From Leptospira sp. WS4.C2 (GTDB lineage: Bacteria; Spirochaetota; Leptospiria; Leptospirales; Leptospiraceae): 64,000 bases of DNA. The first letter of the stretch is position 1, and each line of letters opens with the position of its first letter. The stretch covers positions 1,260,001-1,324,000 of the forward strand of contig NZ_CP162139.1 in NCBI RefSeq assembly GCF_040833985.1, written 5' to 3'. The notes beneath the pieces are model-generated. The model worked only from the letters and a program-made list of their open reading frames with translations. It was not told the origin of the DNA and searched no databases. Shown in pieces: positions 54,661 through 64,000 of this stretch. Made by a program: the position numbers and the translations under genes.

Positions 54661-57229
54661 AGGAAAACGCCCTGAAGACTTTCTCTCACTAGCCAACCAA
54701 GAAGAGCCAAAGAAAAAAGGCATTCTGAAAGTTTATTTTGGAATGTCACCTGGTGTTGGTAAAACCTATGCTATGTTAACGGAAGCTCATCATTTAAAAG
54801 CAGAAGGAGAAGACATACGGATTGGTATAGTCGAAAGCCATGGGAGGGCCGAAACCAAGGCGTTGGTGGATGGTCTTCCGTGGATACCTCTGAAAAAAAT
54901 TGAATATCGGGGAAAAGTATGGGAAGAGATGGATGTTGAGAGTATTCTAAAAGAGAGACCTAGTTATGTGTTAGTTGATGAATTGGCTCATACTAATATT
55001 CCTGGCTCAGTGAATAAAAAAAGATACCAAGATATTTTTTCATTACTCGATGCTGGCATTCATGTGCTTTCGACCGTGAATGTCCAACATTTAGAGAGTC
55101 AGGTGGATTCTGTAGAAAAAATCATCCAAAGTCCTGTAAAAGAAACTATCCCCGACATTATTTTGGAAAGAGCCGATGAACTAGTGTTAATTGATATTAT
55201 TCCTGATGAATTATTGAAAAGATTGTCTGAAGGGAAAGTGTATATTCCAGAAAAAGTTGTTTCTGCGAAGGAAAATTTTTTCCGTAAAGAGAATTTAACT
55301 TACCTTCGGGAACTGTCTCTTTCTTACACTGCAAAGTATGTAGAAAAAAGAATGCCCCAAGGTCGAGAAAGGATTATGGTTGCGATCTCCGCTAGTCCTC
55401 ATTCGAAAACACTTCTTCGTAATGCAAAAAGGTTGGCACTAGAAAGAAATTCCGAGCTGTATGCAGTTTTTTCGGAAAACGAAGAAAATCGAAGTTTGGA
55501 TTCTGCTAACTCAATCCGATCGCATATTCGTTTTGCAAAAGAACTAGGTGCAGAAGTAGTCCATTCGTTTGAATCCGATCCAGTTGTGGGAATCGTTGCT
55601 GCGGTTCAAGAAAAACGTATCAACCGTTTGGTGATTGGAGGATCGAAAAGAAGTTTTTTTTCGGGCCTATTACAAAAAAATATTTCGACTAAGATCATTA
55701 AACAACTTAGAGAAGTGGAGATCGTCATCGTTCCGTTTCAGGATGATAGGTCGTTTCAATTTGACTTTTATAAAAAGTTAATTCCTTCTTCAGGAATTAG
55801 GCAATACGCAGCTATTTTTGCTCTGACATCCCTTGTTACATTATTCAATCAATTTCTTCTTTCTTATATTGGATATTGGACCATTTCGATTTTGTATTTG
55901 TTTTATGTAGCTGTGCTCGGTATGTTTTTTAGCCGGGGCCCTGTTTTACTTGCCGCGATACTTTCAGCTTCTTTTTGGAACTTTTTATTTATACCACCTC
56001 TTTACACATTTTATATTTCTAAGTTGGAAGATGCATTGATGTTTGTGATCTTTATGTTGATTGCACTGATCAATGGGGGTCTTACAGCAAGGCTTAAAAA
56101 AAATGAATCTAAACTTAGATCTAGAGAGGAAAAGCTTTCCATTCTTTATGAACTCACTCAGAATTTGTCAAAAACTTCCTCAGCATCAGAAATTATTAAA
56201 ACAGGAGATTCATTCTTTAAACGAATCTTTCCATTTCCAGTGAACCTGCATTTCTATCAAGGGGGAGATTTTACTCCGAGTATAGAGGATTCGAAAGATT
56301 TAGCTGTGGCCTCTTGGACCATTAAAAATGGAAAACCCGCTGGTAGGTATACCGAAACTCTTTCTTTATCGAATGCTACTTTTTATCCGCTTGTTTCTCC
56401 TGGAGGAATTACGGGTGTAATCAATGTGAAGTCCTCTGCGGAGCCAAGTTTGGAGCAGGAAATATTATTGAATACAGTTGCTAACCAAGTGGCCTTGGCA
56501 CTAGATCGTGATACTTTGTCGGAAGACTCTAGAAAGAATTTTTTGTTAAAAGAATCAGAGAAATTATATAATCTAATTTTTAATTCTTTATCACATGAAT
56601 TAAAAACACCATTAACTTCGATTCGTGGATCTGCTTCTGCTTTACTAGATCCAGAGATTGATGCAGATCCTATTGCAAGAAAGAGTTTATTGGAGGAAAT
56701 TCAGGAGAGTTCGCTTGTTTTGAATTTACTTCTGGGAAATCTATTGGATATCAGCAGGATCGAATCGGGATATTTAACTTTAAAGAAGGAAAAAGTTTAT
56801 CCTTCGGATATCATTCAGGATGCGATTTCCTTTTTAGGAAAAAATAAAACAAACCATTCCATCAAAGTCAATCTGAATGATTGTGATTTTCCCATTGAAC
56901 TTGACCGGGTTCTATTTTCTCATGCGATTTTTAATCTTTTATATAACGCGTGTTTATATACTCCAGCGGGTACGACAATTTGGATAACATTACAAAAATC
57001 TGGGGATAAGGTTCAATGGACAGTGGAGGATAATGGAAATGGTTTACCAGTAGATTCCTCTCGAATCTTTCAGAAATTTTACAGGGGGGAATCCTCTGGA
57101 AAAATTGGAACAGGACTTGGTCTTGCCATTTCTAAGTCGATCATCGAATTACATGGCGGAACTATTGAAGCGATGAATCGGAAGGAAGGAGGTGCCTGCT
57201 TTCTCGTTGACATTCCGTATTCTACATAG
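54653..57229 (+). CDS. kdpD: Sensor histidine kinase KdpD
   Basis: The 858-residue protein has an N-terminal KdpD domain with the P-loop GMSPGVGKTYAML, then a USP-type domain (about 240-370), four closely spaced membrane helices (about 380-480), a GAF-like region, a HisKA domain with His648 in LSHELKTPL, and a HATPase_c domain (NGNGLP, GTGLGLAIS). It senses K+ limitation or ionic balance and phosphorylates KdpE. Fusion of all domains in one chain is the classical arrangement. Confidence 0.93.
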   Translation: MNEGKRPEDFLSLANQEEPKKKGILKVYFGMSPGVGKTYAMLTEAHHLKAEGEDIRIGIVESHGRAETKALVDGLPWIPLKKIEYRGKVWEEMDVESILKERPSYVLVDELAHTNIPGSVNKKRYQDIFSLLDAGIHVLSTVNVQHLESQVDSVEKIIQSPVKETIPDIILERADELVLIDIIPDELLKRLSEGKVYIPEKVVSAKENFFRKENLTYLRELSLSYTAKYVEKRMPQGRERIMVAISASPHSKTLLRNAKRLALERNSELYAVFSENEENRSLDSANSIRSHIRFAKELGAEVVHSFESDPVVGIVAAVQEKRINRLVIGGSKRSFFSGLLQKNISTKIIKQLREVEIVIVPFQDDRSFQFDFYKKLIPSSGIRQYAAIFALTSLVTLFNQFLLSYIGYWTISILYLFYVAVLGMFFSRGPVLLAAILSASFWNFLFIPPLYTFYISKLEDALMFVIFMLIALINGGLTARLKKNESKLRSREEKLSILYELTQNLSKTSSASEIIKTGDSFFKRIFPFPVNLHFYQGGDFTPSIEDSKDLAVASWTIKNGKPAGRYTETLSLSNATFYPLVSPGGITGVINVKSSAEPSLEQEILLNTVANQVALALDRDTLSEDSRKNFLLKESEKLYNLIFNSLSHELKTPLTSIRGSASALLDPEIDADPIARKSLLEEIQESSLVLNLLLGNLLDISRIESGYLTLKKEKVYPSDIIQDAISFLGKNKTNHSIKVNLNDCDFPIELDRVLFSHAIFNLLYNACLYTPAGTTIWITLQKSGDKVQWTVEDNGNGLPVDSSRIFQKFYRGESSGKIGTGLGLAISKSIIELHGGTIEAMNRKEGGACFLVDIPYST

Positions 57230-57241
57230 TATAGATTTTTT

Positions 57242-57925
57242 ATGCTTAAGGATTTGATACTACTTGTGGATGATGACAGTGCCATTCGGAAAATGCTGCG
57301 CATTGCTCTGGAGGCGAAAGGTTATCAAACGATAGAAGCAATTTCTAAAAAAGAAGCGATAGAATCCGTTGCCTTAAATTCACCCAAATTAGTTTTACTA
57401 GACCTACAACTTCCTGATGGGAGTGGGTTGGATGTGATAAAAGAAGTCCGAACCTTTTCAGAAATTCCTTTTATTGTTTTATCAGTAATGAGTTCAGAAG
57501 AAGATAAAATTGCCTTACTTGATTCTGGTGCAGACGATTACATTACCAAACCTTTTAGTATGGGGGAATTGTTAGCAAGGATTCGCACTGCTTTGCGTAG
57601 ACTTCCTATGGAAGAGGCACCATCGAACTGGGAAAAAGAAAACCTTGTAGTCGATTTTGTAAACTACCAGGTCATCAAAAATAATATTCAGGTCCGACTA
57701 ACACCGACGGAATTCCAAATTCTTATCTTTCTCATTAAAAATTCTGGTAAAGTGATCACGCATGATGTATTGATTAAAAAAATCTGGGGAGACCAAGCAC
57801 TCAATGAAATGAATTCGCTGCGTGTTCATATCACACAACTCCGAAAGAAAATTGAAGATTTACCAAGTAATCCTCATTTGCTTGTTACCGAACCTGGAAT
57901 CGGTTACCGTTGGGTTGGTAACTAG
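57242..57925 (+). CDS. kdpE: Response regulator KdpE
   Basis: The 227-residue OmpR-family regulator has a receiver domain with acceptor Asp54 in LLLDLQLPDGSG, Lys in YITKPFS, and a winged-helix DNA-binding domain with RLTPTEFQILIFL and VHITQLRKKIE. It is the partner of KdpD, whose gene ends 12 bp upstream. The CTTAAT direct repeats before kdpA and the porin gene are proposed targets. Confidence 0.93.
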   Translation: MLKDLILLVDDDSAIRKMLRIALEAKGYQTIEAISKKEAIESVALNSPKLVLLDLQLPDGSGLDVIKEVRTFSEIPFIVLSVMSSEEDKIALLDSGADDYITKPFSMGELLARIRTALRRLPMEEAPSNWEKENLVVDFVNYQVIKNNIQVRLTPTEFQILIFLIKNSGKVITHDVLIKKIWGDQALNEMNSLRVHITQLRKKIEDLPSNPHLLVTEPGIGYRWVGN

Positions 57926-57984
57926 AAATAAAAAATATCTAACTATAGAATATTCTTCCTGAATTAAGAAATCCAGAATATCTT

Positions 57985-58001
57985 CTTAATCAATTCTTAA
58001 G
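57985..58001 (+). promoter_or_regulatory. Candidate KdpE box before the porin gene
   Basis: CTTAAT at 57985-57990 and CTTAAG at 57996-58001 are 11 bp apart and separated by CAATT. The kdpA upstream pair is CTTAAT-CATTT-CTTAAT. The shared phrase CTTAATCA(A/T)TTCTTAA is close to identical at both loci. Confidence 0.6.
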
Positions 58002-58038
58002 GTAAAACGGGAAACGATAATCTCTCAAACATTGCAAG

Positions 58039-58067
58039 TAGTAACGAATTATGTTAATTTGTTACTA
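58039..58067 (+). promoter_or_regulatory. Inverted repeat next to the porin start codon
   Basis: Twelve-base arms TAGTAACGAATT and AATTTGTTACTA (one mismatch, G-T pair in RNA) surround the loop ATGTT. It ends two bases before the ATG at 58070 and occupies the place of a ribosome binding site. It may be an RNA hairpin that limits initiation, a dimer operator, or evidence that the true start lies further in. Confidence 0.5.
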
Positions 58068-58069
58068 TC

Positions 58070-59332
58070 ATGTTAAATCAAATGAGTGTATTGCCTTTTG
58101 TGAAAGTTATAAGCAGAGATCTTTTGAAATTTTCTCTCTATATAGTTGTTTTATTTTTCACTGCAACGTTTTCGTCCATGGTGGCAGAAGAAACTCCGTC
58201 CAAAGAAAATGTCCGAAGTGTAGAACCTATTCCTAAAGCCATAGTTTTGCCAAATTCCATTCAGTTTGGTGGGTTTATTGATTCATATTATATGCACAAT
58301 AGGAATCTTCCTAAAGATACGGAAAGAAATTTTACTACCCAAGCCGTTCGTAATGGAGAGTTCAATGTAAATTTAGCTTATGTAGAGGCAAAGGTAGAAG
58401 AGAAAAATTATCGCGGTAGGTTGGCGTTCCAATGGGGAACTTCAGTAAATGCTAATTATGCGGCTGAGATTACAACGGAAAAATATTCCAATCAAAACTC
58501 GGTAAAAAATATCCAAGAAGCATATACCGGATTTAAAATCGGTAAGGATACATGGATCGATGCGGGAATATTTTTTGGAAATATCGGACATGAATCATGG
58601 ATTTCCCAAAACAACGTAAATTATACAAGAGCCTTTGCTTTAGATTACGTACCTTACTATTCTTCGGGGGTCCGATTGAGTCACAAGTTCAGTGATAAAT
58701 TAAGTGGGCAATTGCAAGTATTGAATGGATGGCAAAATATCACTGATAACAATAAAGATAAATCTTTTGGAAGCCAGATTAAGTATCTATTGAGTCAAAA
58801 TCTCATTTTAACACTCAATCAATTTGTCGGAAACGAAGCTCCAAACAATGAAAGGAAACAAATCCGTTTGTATCAGAATACGATTTTGGAATGGATCTTG
58901 TCTGATCGATTTAGTTTAGTGGGTCAGTTCGATGTGGGAGCACAAAAAGCAAAACAAAGTTTTATTTATGAACCTTGGTTAGGTGCTTACGACCCAAGTC
59001 TTGGGGATTATCGGGAAACAGAATCACGTGTTTATCGACAGTGGTATCACGGAACGATTTGGGCCAGTTTCAAAATCACTCCAGAATACAGATTGAGTTT
59101 TCGCATAGAACGTTTTTATGACCCATTACAAGTGATGGTGAATACGGGAACAAGAAACGGATTTATGAGCAATGGGTATACAGCTACCTTTGATGTCTTA
59201 ACATTTGATCCGGGGTTAATTCGATTCGAATACGTCTATCGACGATCCGCCGATTCTGTGTTTGCTTATAGAGACAGTCAAACCTCAAAAAAGGAAGATT
59301 TCTTTCTTGTAGCATTTTCAATGAAGTTTTAA
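58070..59332 (+). CDS. Putative beta-barrel porin (OmpL-like, BBP2 family)
   Basis: The product of up to 420 residues has a signal peptide ending near residue 39 and a long barrel with GGFIDSYYMHNRNLP at the first strand, AFQWGTSVNANYAAE, FGNIGHESW and a C-terminal FLVAFSMKF. This matches the porin-2/BBP2 pattern of proteins with repeated outward strands. No ribosome binding site is seen before the first ATG; a TTG at codon 18 (MKFSLYIVV...) would give a more ordinary signal peptide. The shared CTTAAT boxes suggest that it is an outer-membrane route for K+ or counter-ions, made together with the Kdp pump. Confidence 0.7.
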   Translation: MLNQMSVLPFVKVISRDLLKFSLYIVVLFFTATFSSMVAEETPSKENVRSVEPIPKAIVLPNSIQFGGFIDSYYMHNRNLPKDTERNFTTQAVRNGEFNVNLAYVEAKVEEKNYRGRLAFQWGTSVNANYAAEITTEKYSNQNSVKNIQEAYTGFKIGKDTWIDAGIFFGNIGHESWISQNNVNYTRAFALDYVPYYSSGVRLSHKFSDKLSGQLQVLNGWQNITDNNKDKSFGSQIKYLLSQNLILTLNQFVGNEAPNNERKQIRLYQNTILEWILSDRFSLVGQFDVGAQKAKQSFIYEPWLGAYDPSLGDYRETESRVYRQWYHGTIWASFKITPEYRLSFRIERFYDPLQVMVNTGTRNGFMSNGYTATFDVLTFDPGLIRFEYVYRRSADSVFAYRDSQTSKKEDFFLVAFSMKF

Positions 59333-59513
59333 GGCCAGGAAAATTGGAAATTTGTCCTTGGATAGCAGTTGAAAAAGGGAAACCTTTTCCCCCTGTCTCA
59401 GGTCTAATTTCTGTTCATAGATGTTTCTCCTTATGATACCCGCAGGGAGGGGTCAATATCCCTGATTTTCTTTTTTTTCTTTCCAAGCCACTTCCTGTTT
59501 CTAAATTCTCTTC

Positions 59514-62500
59514 ATGTTTGCAAAGCGCTGGCTTTTCCTATTCCTCCTCCTTTCCTTATTTTTGGTTCGTTCGGATGACTCCCAATCCCTTCCTGCGACA
59601 ATAGAATTTTTCACTCCGAGTGGATTTGTCAAACAACCCAAACAAGTGACCGTTCGGTTCACAAAACCCATGGTTTCTCTCGGGGACATTCGACCCAAAG
59701 TCGATATTTTCCAAATTAAGTGTCCCCTGCCAGGAACAAGCCGGTTTCTTGATTCAACGACCTGGGTTTACGAATTTGAACAAGAACTTCCAGGTGGGGT
59801 GGACTGTTCCTTGCAATTGAAAGAGGGAACCAAAACTTTGAGTGGGGAGCAGGTCCAAGGGGAACGGAACTTTTCCTTTCATACGGGAGGGCCTTCTGTC
59901 CAGTATTCTTCTCCTTACCAGGGATCTTCCATCACCGAAGATCAAATTTTTGTTTTGCACTTAGATGCAAAACCGGATCTCGCATCTTTTCAAAAGTATA
60001 CTTACTTTCGTTCGGAAGAATTAGGCAACCGGATCCCTATTGTCCTTGTCACTGGGTCGGAAAGAAAAGCGATCTTAAAGTCTACAGGAGATACGGATCG
60101 AGAAGAAACAATTCTTATCAAATCCAAACAAACTTTTTTACCGGAAAGACAAATCCAATTGGTTCTCGGTAAAGGAACAAAGTCAATTTGGGGTGGGGAG
60201 ATCCGAGAGGATGAAGTTTTGTCTTTTACGGTGCGACCTGTATTTTCTGTCCGGTTTACTTGTGAGCGTGTGAATGCAAAAGCAGATTGTATTCCTATCC
60301 TCCCTGTTTCGCTTTCTTTTAGTTCGGCGGTCTCTCGTTCCTCATTACAAAAAATCAAATTAGTTTCCAAAGACGGAAAGGAATACCCGCAGTCTCCAAT
60401 GGCGGAAAAGGGAAATGAATTTTATGAATGGGTGAGTTTTCCTGGTCCCTTTCCCGAAAATAGTGAATTCGAAATTCGAATTCCAGAGTTAGAAGATGAT
60501 ACAAACAGAAGTTTGTCGAACCAAGCTTCCTTCCCTTTAAAATTTAAAACTGATGAGTTCCCACCCCTTGCTAAGTTCGGAGCCAAATTTGGAATTTTGG
60601 AATCGAAAGTTAAACCAGCGTTACCAGTCACAGTTCGTAATTTAGAAGCCAATCTTCCCATGAAATCGATTTCTCTCGGGGTAGGTGGTAAAAGCCAAAA
60701 GACTATGGATATTTTGGAGATCCAAAAATGGTTCCAAATCCTTTCATCAAGGGAACGCGAACAATCTGTATTTCAAAATCCACCAGCGAACACGAGTATC
60801 ACCTCTTTCTCCCTTCCCAAACCCAATGGTAAAAAACCAATGGAAGTGGTGGGAATCCCTTTGGAAACTCCTGGGTTTTATGTGGTAGAACTTGCCAGTG
60901 ATGTCCTTGGCAATAACCTTCTTGAAAAAAAAGGAAAGATGTATGTATCGAGTGCTGCCCTTGTCACAAACCTTTCTGCCCATTTCAAATGGGGAAAGGA
61001 TACAAGTCTTGTTTGGGTGACAAACCTTGACCAAGGGCTACCCGAAGCAGGAGTCCAAATTAAAATTTTGGACTGTAAGGGAAATTTACGAGGAGCAGGG
61101 ATCACGGGTAAAGACGGGAGTATGCTCTTTGGAAATTTAAGTTTTCAAGAAGTTCCCTACTGCGGTTATCATGAGTTAGGGTCCGGGCTTACCATCTTTG
61201 TTCAAAAAAATGATGATATTAGTTTTACCTCAAGTACCTGGGATAAAGGGATTGAAAGTTGGCGTTATCAATTGCCAAATACAACTGTTAGTTCTTCAAA
61301 AGAAATTAAATCCATTGTTCTTGATAGGACTCTCTTTAAAAAAGGGGAAACTGTCCACCTAAAACATGTTCGTCGTGGTTTTGGAAACAAAGGGCTAACA
61401 CCCGCGGATCCGAATGACTATCCATCCCAAGTCATTATCAAACATGAAGGTTCGGGCGAAGCCTATCCATTGCCTCTTGTTTGGTCTTTTCCGGGACATT
61501 CCGAATCGGCGTTCAAAATACCAAAAACTGCCAAACATGGGGTATATATTGTTTATTATCCTTATTCAAATGATGACTCGAGTTATGGGGAAACGGTCGC
61601 ACAGTTTCGAGTGGAAGAGTTTCGCCTGCCTGTAGTGAAAGGAAATATCCAACTAGCTGGCAATAAACAAGAGTTAATCTCACCAAAAGAATCCAAAGTT
61701 TTATTTGGACTCGAATACCTTTCGGGTGGAGGGGCAGGAAGTTTTCCTGTCAAAATTCGTTCCCAAGTGGTGGCAAGCCATTACACGCCGAAAGAAGAAT
61801 ACTCTGCATTTTCCTTCTCTCCTGAAACGATAAAAGAAGGGAAGTGGAAGGCCAGTGGGTATGAGGAAGAAGAGGCGGAAGAATCCAAACCGTCCATTCT
61901 TTCGACAGCTTTAAAAACTGATGATAAGGGATTTTTGCAATATACGTTTAGTGGATTAAAACCCGTTCCTGGTTATGGAAGTTTTCAAGTGGAAATGGAA
62001 TATTCCGATCCATCAGGAGAAATCCAAACTGTATCTAGAAGTTTTCCTGTTTCTCCCGCCGAAGTGCATTTGGGAATTTTACCGGATGGTTGGTTGTTTA
62101 CAGAAGATAACGTGAAACTTCAGTTAGTGGCTCTGGATTCGAAGGACAAAGCACTCGGTTCTCAAAAAATAAAAGTTAACGCTTACAAAAGAGAATTTTA
62201 TTCTAATCGCAAACGTCTTGTGGGTGGATTTTATGCTTACGAACATTATGAAGAAGTCACAAAACTTGGAGAATTCTGTGAAGGAAAAACAGATTCTAAA
62301 GGAATTTTGATTTGTGAAGGAAAATCTCCTGCTGTAGGTGATATTGTATTTCTTGCAGAAACCAAGGATTCACAAGGAAATCTTACGAATTCTGGATACA
62401 GTGTTTGGGTGAGTTCCAAACAAGAAGCTTGGTTTGATGTAAGTGATCACAACCGAATGGACATCCTACCCGAAAAACGTTCTGTTGATGTCGGAGAAAC

Positions 62501-64000
62501 CATCAAAGTACAAATTCGCTCACCATTTCGGGAAGCAACGGCCCTTGTGAGTTTAGAACGCGAAGGTGTTTTGGATTATTTTGTGACACCGGTCTCAGGA
62601 AAAGATCCTGTGATCTCCATTCCTATCAAAAAGGAATATGCACCGAATGTGTTTGTCTCGGTATTTCTAGTGCGAGGTCGGGTAGGAGAACCAAAACCAA
62701 CTGGGCTTGTGGACTTAGCAAAACCAGGATACCGATTTGGTCTAACCATGATAAAGGTCGGTTCCAAACCGTACACTCTGTCCGTAGCAGTGAACCCAGA
62801 AAAAAAACTCTACCAAGTGAGAGAAACTGCTAACGTAGAACTGGAGATCAAAACCTCTGATGGAAAACTTCCTTTAGAATCCACGGAGGTCACACTCGCT
62901 GTTGTGGACGAAGCACTCCTCGAACTTTCGCCGAACCCTACCTGGAACCTACTTGATGTGATGATGGGAACAAGGCCTCATTTGGTGGGAACCTCCACGG
63001 CTCAGTCACAAATCATTGGGAAAAGACATTTTGGCCTAAAGGCAAAACCAGAAGGGGGAGGGGGAGGAAAACAATCCACTCGTTCTCTCTTTGATACCTT
63101 ACTCTATTGGAAAGGAAAAGCCATAGTGGGTAAAGATGGAAAACTAAAGTTTAGTTTTCCTTTGAATGATTCCCTTACCAGTTTTCGAATCGTAGCAGTT
63201 GCTAGTTCGGGAGCTAAAGAATTTGGAACTGGGTTTGCCAAAATCCAAACCACACAAAAAATCCAATCTTTTTCTGGAATTCCGCCTGTGGTTCGGTTAG
63301 GTGATACTCTTCGTCATGAAGTGACCCTAAGGAATGCCGGCGAAACAAAGGAACAACTTCGTTTGCGTCTTTCTGTGACGGATTTAAAGAATGGAGCGGA
63401 TGTAAAAGAAGAGTTAGAAACAAAATCGGCTATTTTGGGTTCAGGGGAAACCAAGGTTGTTTTTTGGGATCTAACGGTTCCTGAAAACACCACCAAACGG
63501 AAGTTTCATTTAGAAGTTTCTGCACCCAATGGGACCATCCTTGATCAAATCTCTGTGGAACAGAAGGTTCTGCCAGTGGATTCAGAAAGAGTCTACCAAG
63601 CGGGACTCTTTTTGTATGAATCTTCCATCAAAGAATCGGTGATGGTGCCAGAGGGATCTAAACCAAACTCTGGTAAGATGGTTTGGAAAGCCTCTCCTAC
63701 CATTCTTACAAGCCTTAGCGGAATCCAAACCTACTTTCAAAACTATCCTTACTATTGTATGGAACAACGTGTTTCCAAAGCGATTGGACTCAAATCGGAA
63801 GCACAATGGAACGATGTGTTCAGCGACTTAAATTCCTTTTTGGATTATGATGGGCTTGTGAAATACTTCGCTCGAATGGAACATGGAAGTGAAATTTTAA
63901 CCGCTTATGTCTTGACATCGGCAAGTCTCACAAATCAAAAAATTCCAGACGATAGTTTGGGTCGTATGATCGCAGGCCTACAAGGGTATTTGGAAGGTCG
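59514..64000 (+). CDS. Bacterial alpha-2-macroglobulin, 3' end beyond the window
   Basis: An uninterrupted frame of at least 1495 codons starts with a signal peptide without lipobox Cys (LSLFLVRSDDSQ) and runs off the right edge. It has the N-terminal MG1-like start (TTWVYEFEQELPGG), the MG3 hallmark LDRTLFKKGETVHLKHVRRG, a Gly-rich bait-like segment at about 1185 (EGGGGGKQS), the block WKGKAIVGKDGKLKFSFP, and the thioester CMEQ at residues 1415-1418 (63756-63767). Proteins of this family trap attacking proteases in the periplasm. The E. coli homologue is a lipoprotein; this one seems to be secreted without lipid. The thioester-containing domain continues past the edge. Confidence 0.88.
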   Translation, partial: MFAKRWLFLFLLLSLFLVRSDDSQSLPATIEFFTPSGFVKQPKQVTVRFTKPMVSLGDIRPKVDIFQIKCPLPGTSRFLDSTTWVYEFEQELPGGVDCSLQLKEGTKTLSGEQVQGERNFSFHTGGPSVQYSSPYQGSSITEDQIFVLHLDAKPDLASFQKYTYFRSEELGNRIPIVLVTGSERKAILKSTGDTDREETILIKSKQTFLPERQIQLVLGKGTKSIWGGEIREDEVLSFTVRPVFSVRFTCERVNAKADCIPILPVSLSFSSAVSRSSLQKIKLVSKDGKEYPQSPMAEKGNEFYEWVSFPGPFPENSEFEIRIPELEDDTNRSLSNQASFPLKFKTDEFPPLAKFGAKFGILESKVKPALPVTVRNLEANLPMKSISLGVGGKSQKTMDILEIQKWFQILSSREREQSVFQNPPANTSITSFSLPKPNGKKPMEVVGIPLETPGFYVVELASDVLGNNLLEKKGKMYVSSAALVTNLSAHFKWGKDTSLVWVTNLDQGLPEAGVQIKILDCKGNLRGAGITGKDGSMLFGNLSFQEVPYCGYHELGSGLTIFVQKNDDISFTSSTWDKGIESWRYQLPNTTVSSSKEIKSIVLDRTLFKKGETVHLKHVRRGFGNKGLTPADPNDYPSQVIIKHEGSGEAYPLPLVWSFPGHSESAFKIPKTAKHGVYIVYYPYSNDDSSYGETVAQFRVEEFRLPVVKGNIQLAGNKQELISPKESKVLFGLEYLSGGGAGSFPVKIRSQVVASHYTPKEEYSAFSFSPETIKEGKWKASGYEEEEAEESKPSILSTALKTDDKGFLQYTFSGLKPVPGYGSFQVEMEYSDPSGEIQTVSRSFPVSPAEVHLGILPDGWLFTEDNVKLQLVALDSKDKALGSQKIKVNAYKREFYSNRKRLVGGFYAYEHYEEVTKLGEFCEGKTDSKGILICEGKSPAVGDIVFLAETKDSQGNLTNSGYSVWVSSKQEAWFDVSDHNRMDILPEKRSVDVGETIKVQIRSPFREATALVSLEREGVLDYFVTPVSGKDPVISIPIKKEYAPNVFVSVFLVRGRVGEPKPTGLVDLAKPGYRFGLTMIKVGSKPYTLSVAVNPEKKLYQVRETANVELEIKTSDGKLPLESTEVTLAVVDEALLELSPNPTWNLLDVMMGTRPHLVGTSTAQSQIIGKRHFGLKAKPEGGGGGKQSTRSLFDTLLYWKGKAIVGKDGKLKFSFPLNDSLTSFRIVAVASSGAKEFGTGFAKIQTTQKIQSFSGIPPVVRLGDTLRHEVTLRNAGETKEQLRLRLSVTDLKNGADVKEELETKSAILGSGETKVVFWDLTVPENTTKRKFHLEVSAPNGTILDQISVEQKVLPVDSERVYQAGLFLYESSIKESVMVPEGSKPNSGKMVWKASPTILTSLSGIQTYFQNYPYYCMEQRVSKAIGLKSEAQWNDVFSDLNSFLDYDGLVKYFARMEHGSEILTAYVLTSASLTNQKIPDDSLGRMIAGLQGYLEG

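Noticed and set aside
59373..59388. AAAAGG-GAAA-CCTTTT hairpin as terminator of the porin gene
   Set aside because: Short stem with few GC pairs and no following T tract; kept only as a weak possibility.

Overview
The window reads as a chromosomal segment of a Leptospira-type spirochaete, probably of the saprophytic clade. Supporting signs are a moderate-to-low GC content (my visual estimate is near 40%), a very high density of lipoproteins whose lipobox ends in NC, SC, FC or GC, a DUF1577/PilZ-like protein, a vitamin K carboxylase-like membrane protein of the kind already described in Leptospira, and several secreted proteins that I recognise only as Leptospira-type hypotheticals. The genus is inferred from gene content, since no rRNA or tRNA gene was seen.

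Layout. 1-5.5 kb is AT-rich accessory DNA with decayed intergenic stretches, a small lipoprotein, a TonB-C-like protein, a seven-repeat FG-GAP lipoprotein and a putative beta-barrel. 5.5-10.3 kb holds a monooxygenase-fold protein with an AraC regulator, a seven-repeat propeller lipoprotein and two tandem paralogues of an unknown family. 10.3-18.0 kb is a five-gene minus-strand operon: imelysin, di-haem oxidoreductase, second imelysin, vitamin K carboxylase homologue, TonB-dependent receptor. It sits behind a palindrome that looks like a Fur box and is best read as an iron-acquisition unit. 18.1-25.9 kb carries a secreted SGNH hydrolase with an anchored partner, an RCC1-repeat lipoprotein with a second di-haem oxidoreductase, and a HEAT-repeat lipoprotein with a DHFR-like protein. 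An imperfect inverted repeat, TGAAC-N3-GTTCA, recurs upstream of the hydrolase and the RCC1 gene.

26.6-37.1 kb contains a zinc-homeostasis set: a COG0523 metallochaperone, and an operon of lipoprotein, outer-membrane protein, ZnuA, ZnuC and ZnuB. Both have palindromes TGCAA-N5-TTGCA in front of them, proposed here as Zur operators. An MCP, an acyl-CoA dehydrogenase and an amidohydrolase lie in between. 37.1-46.5 kb is mainly housekeeping and signalling: methyltransferase, thymidylate kinase, EAL protein, B12-binding radical SAM protein, PilZ-like protein, a eukaryote-like IMP dehydrogenase, a LolA-like protein and RsmE. 46.5-50.3 kb holds a three-gene operon of unknown function.

50.3-59.3 kb is the complete potassium module kdpABCDE followed by a beta-barrel porin. 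CTTAA(T/G) direct repeats with 11-bp spacing stand before kdpA and again before the porin, which suggests that KdpE controls both. From 59.5 kb to the window edge runs a large bacterial alpha-2-macroglobulin gene, cut off at base 64000 just after its CMEQ thioester motif.
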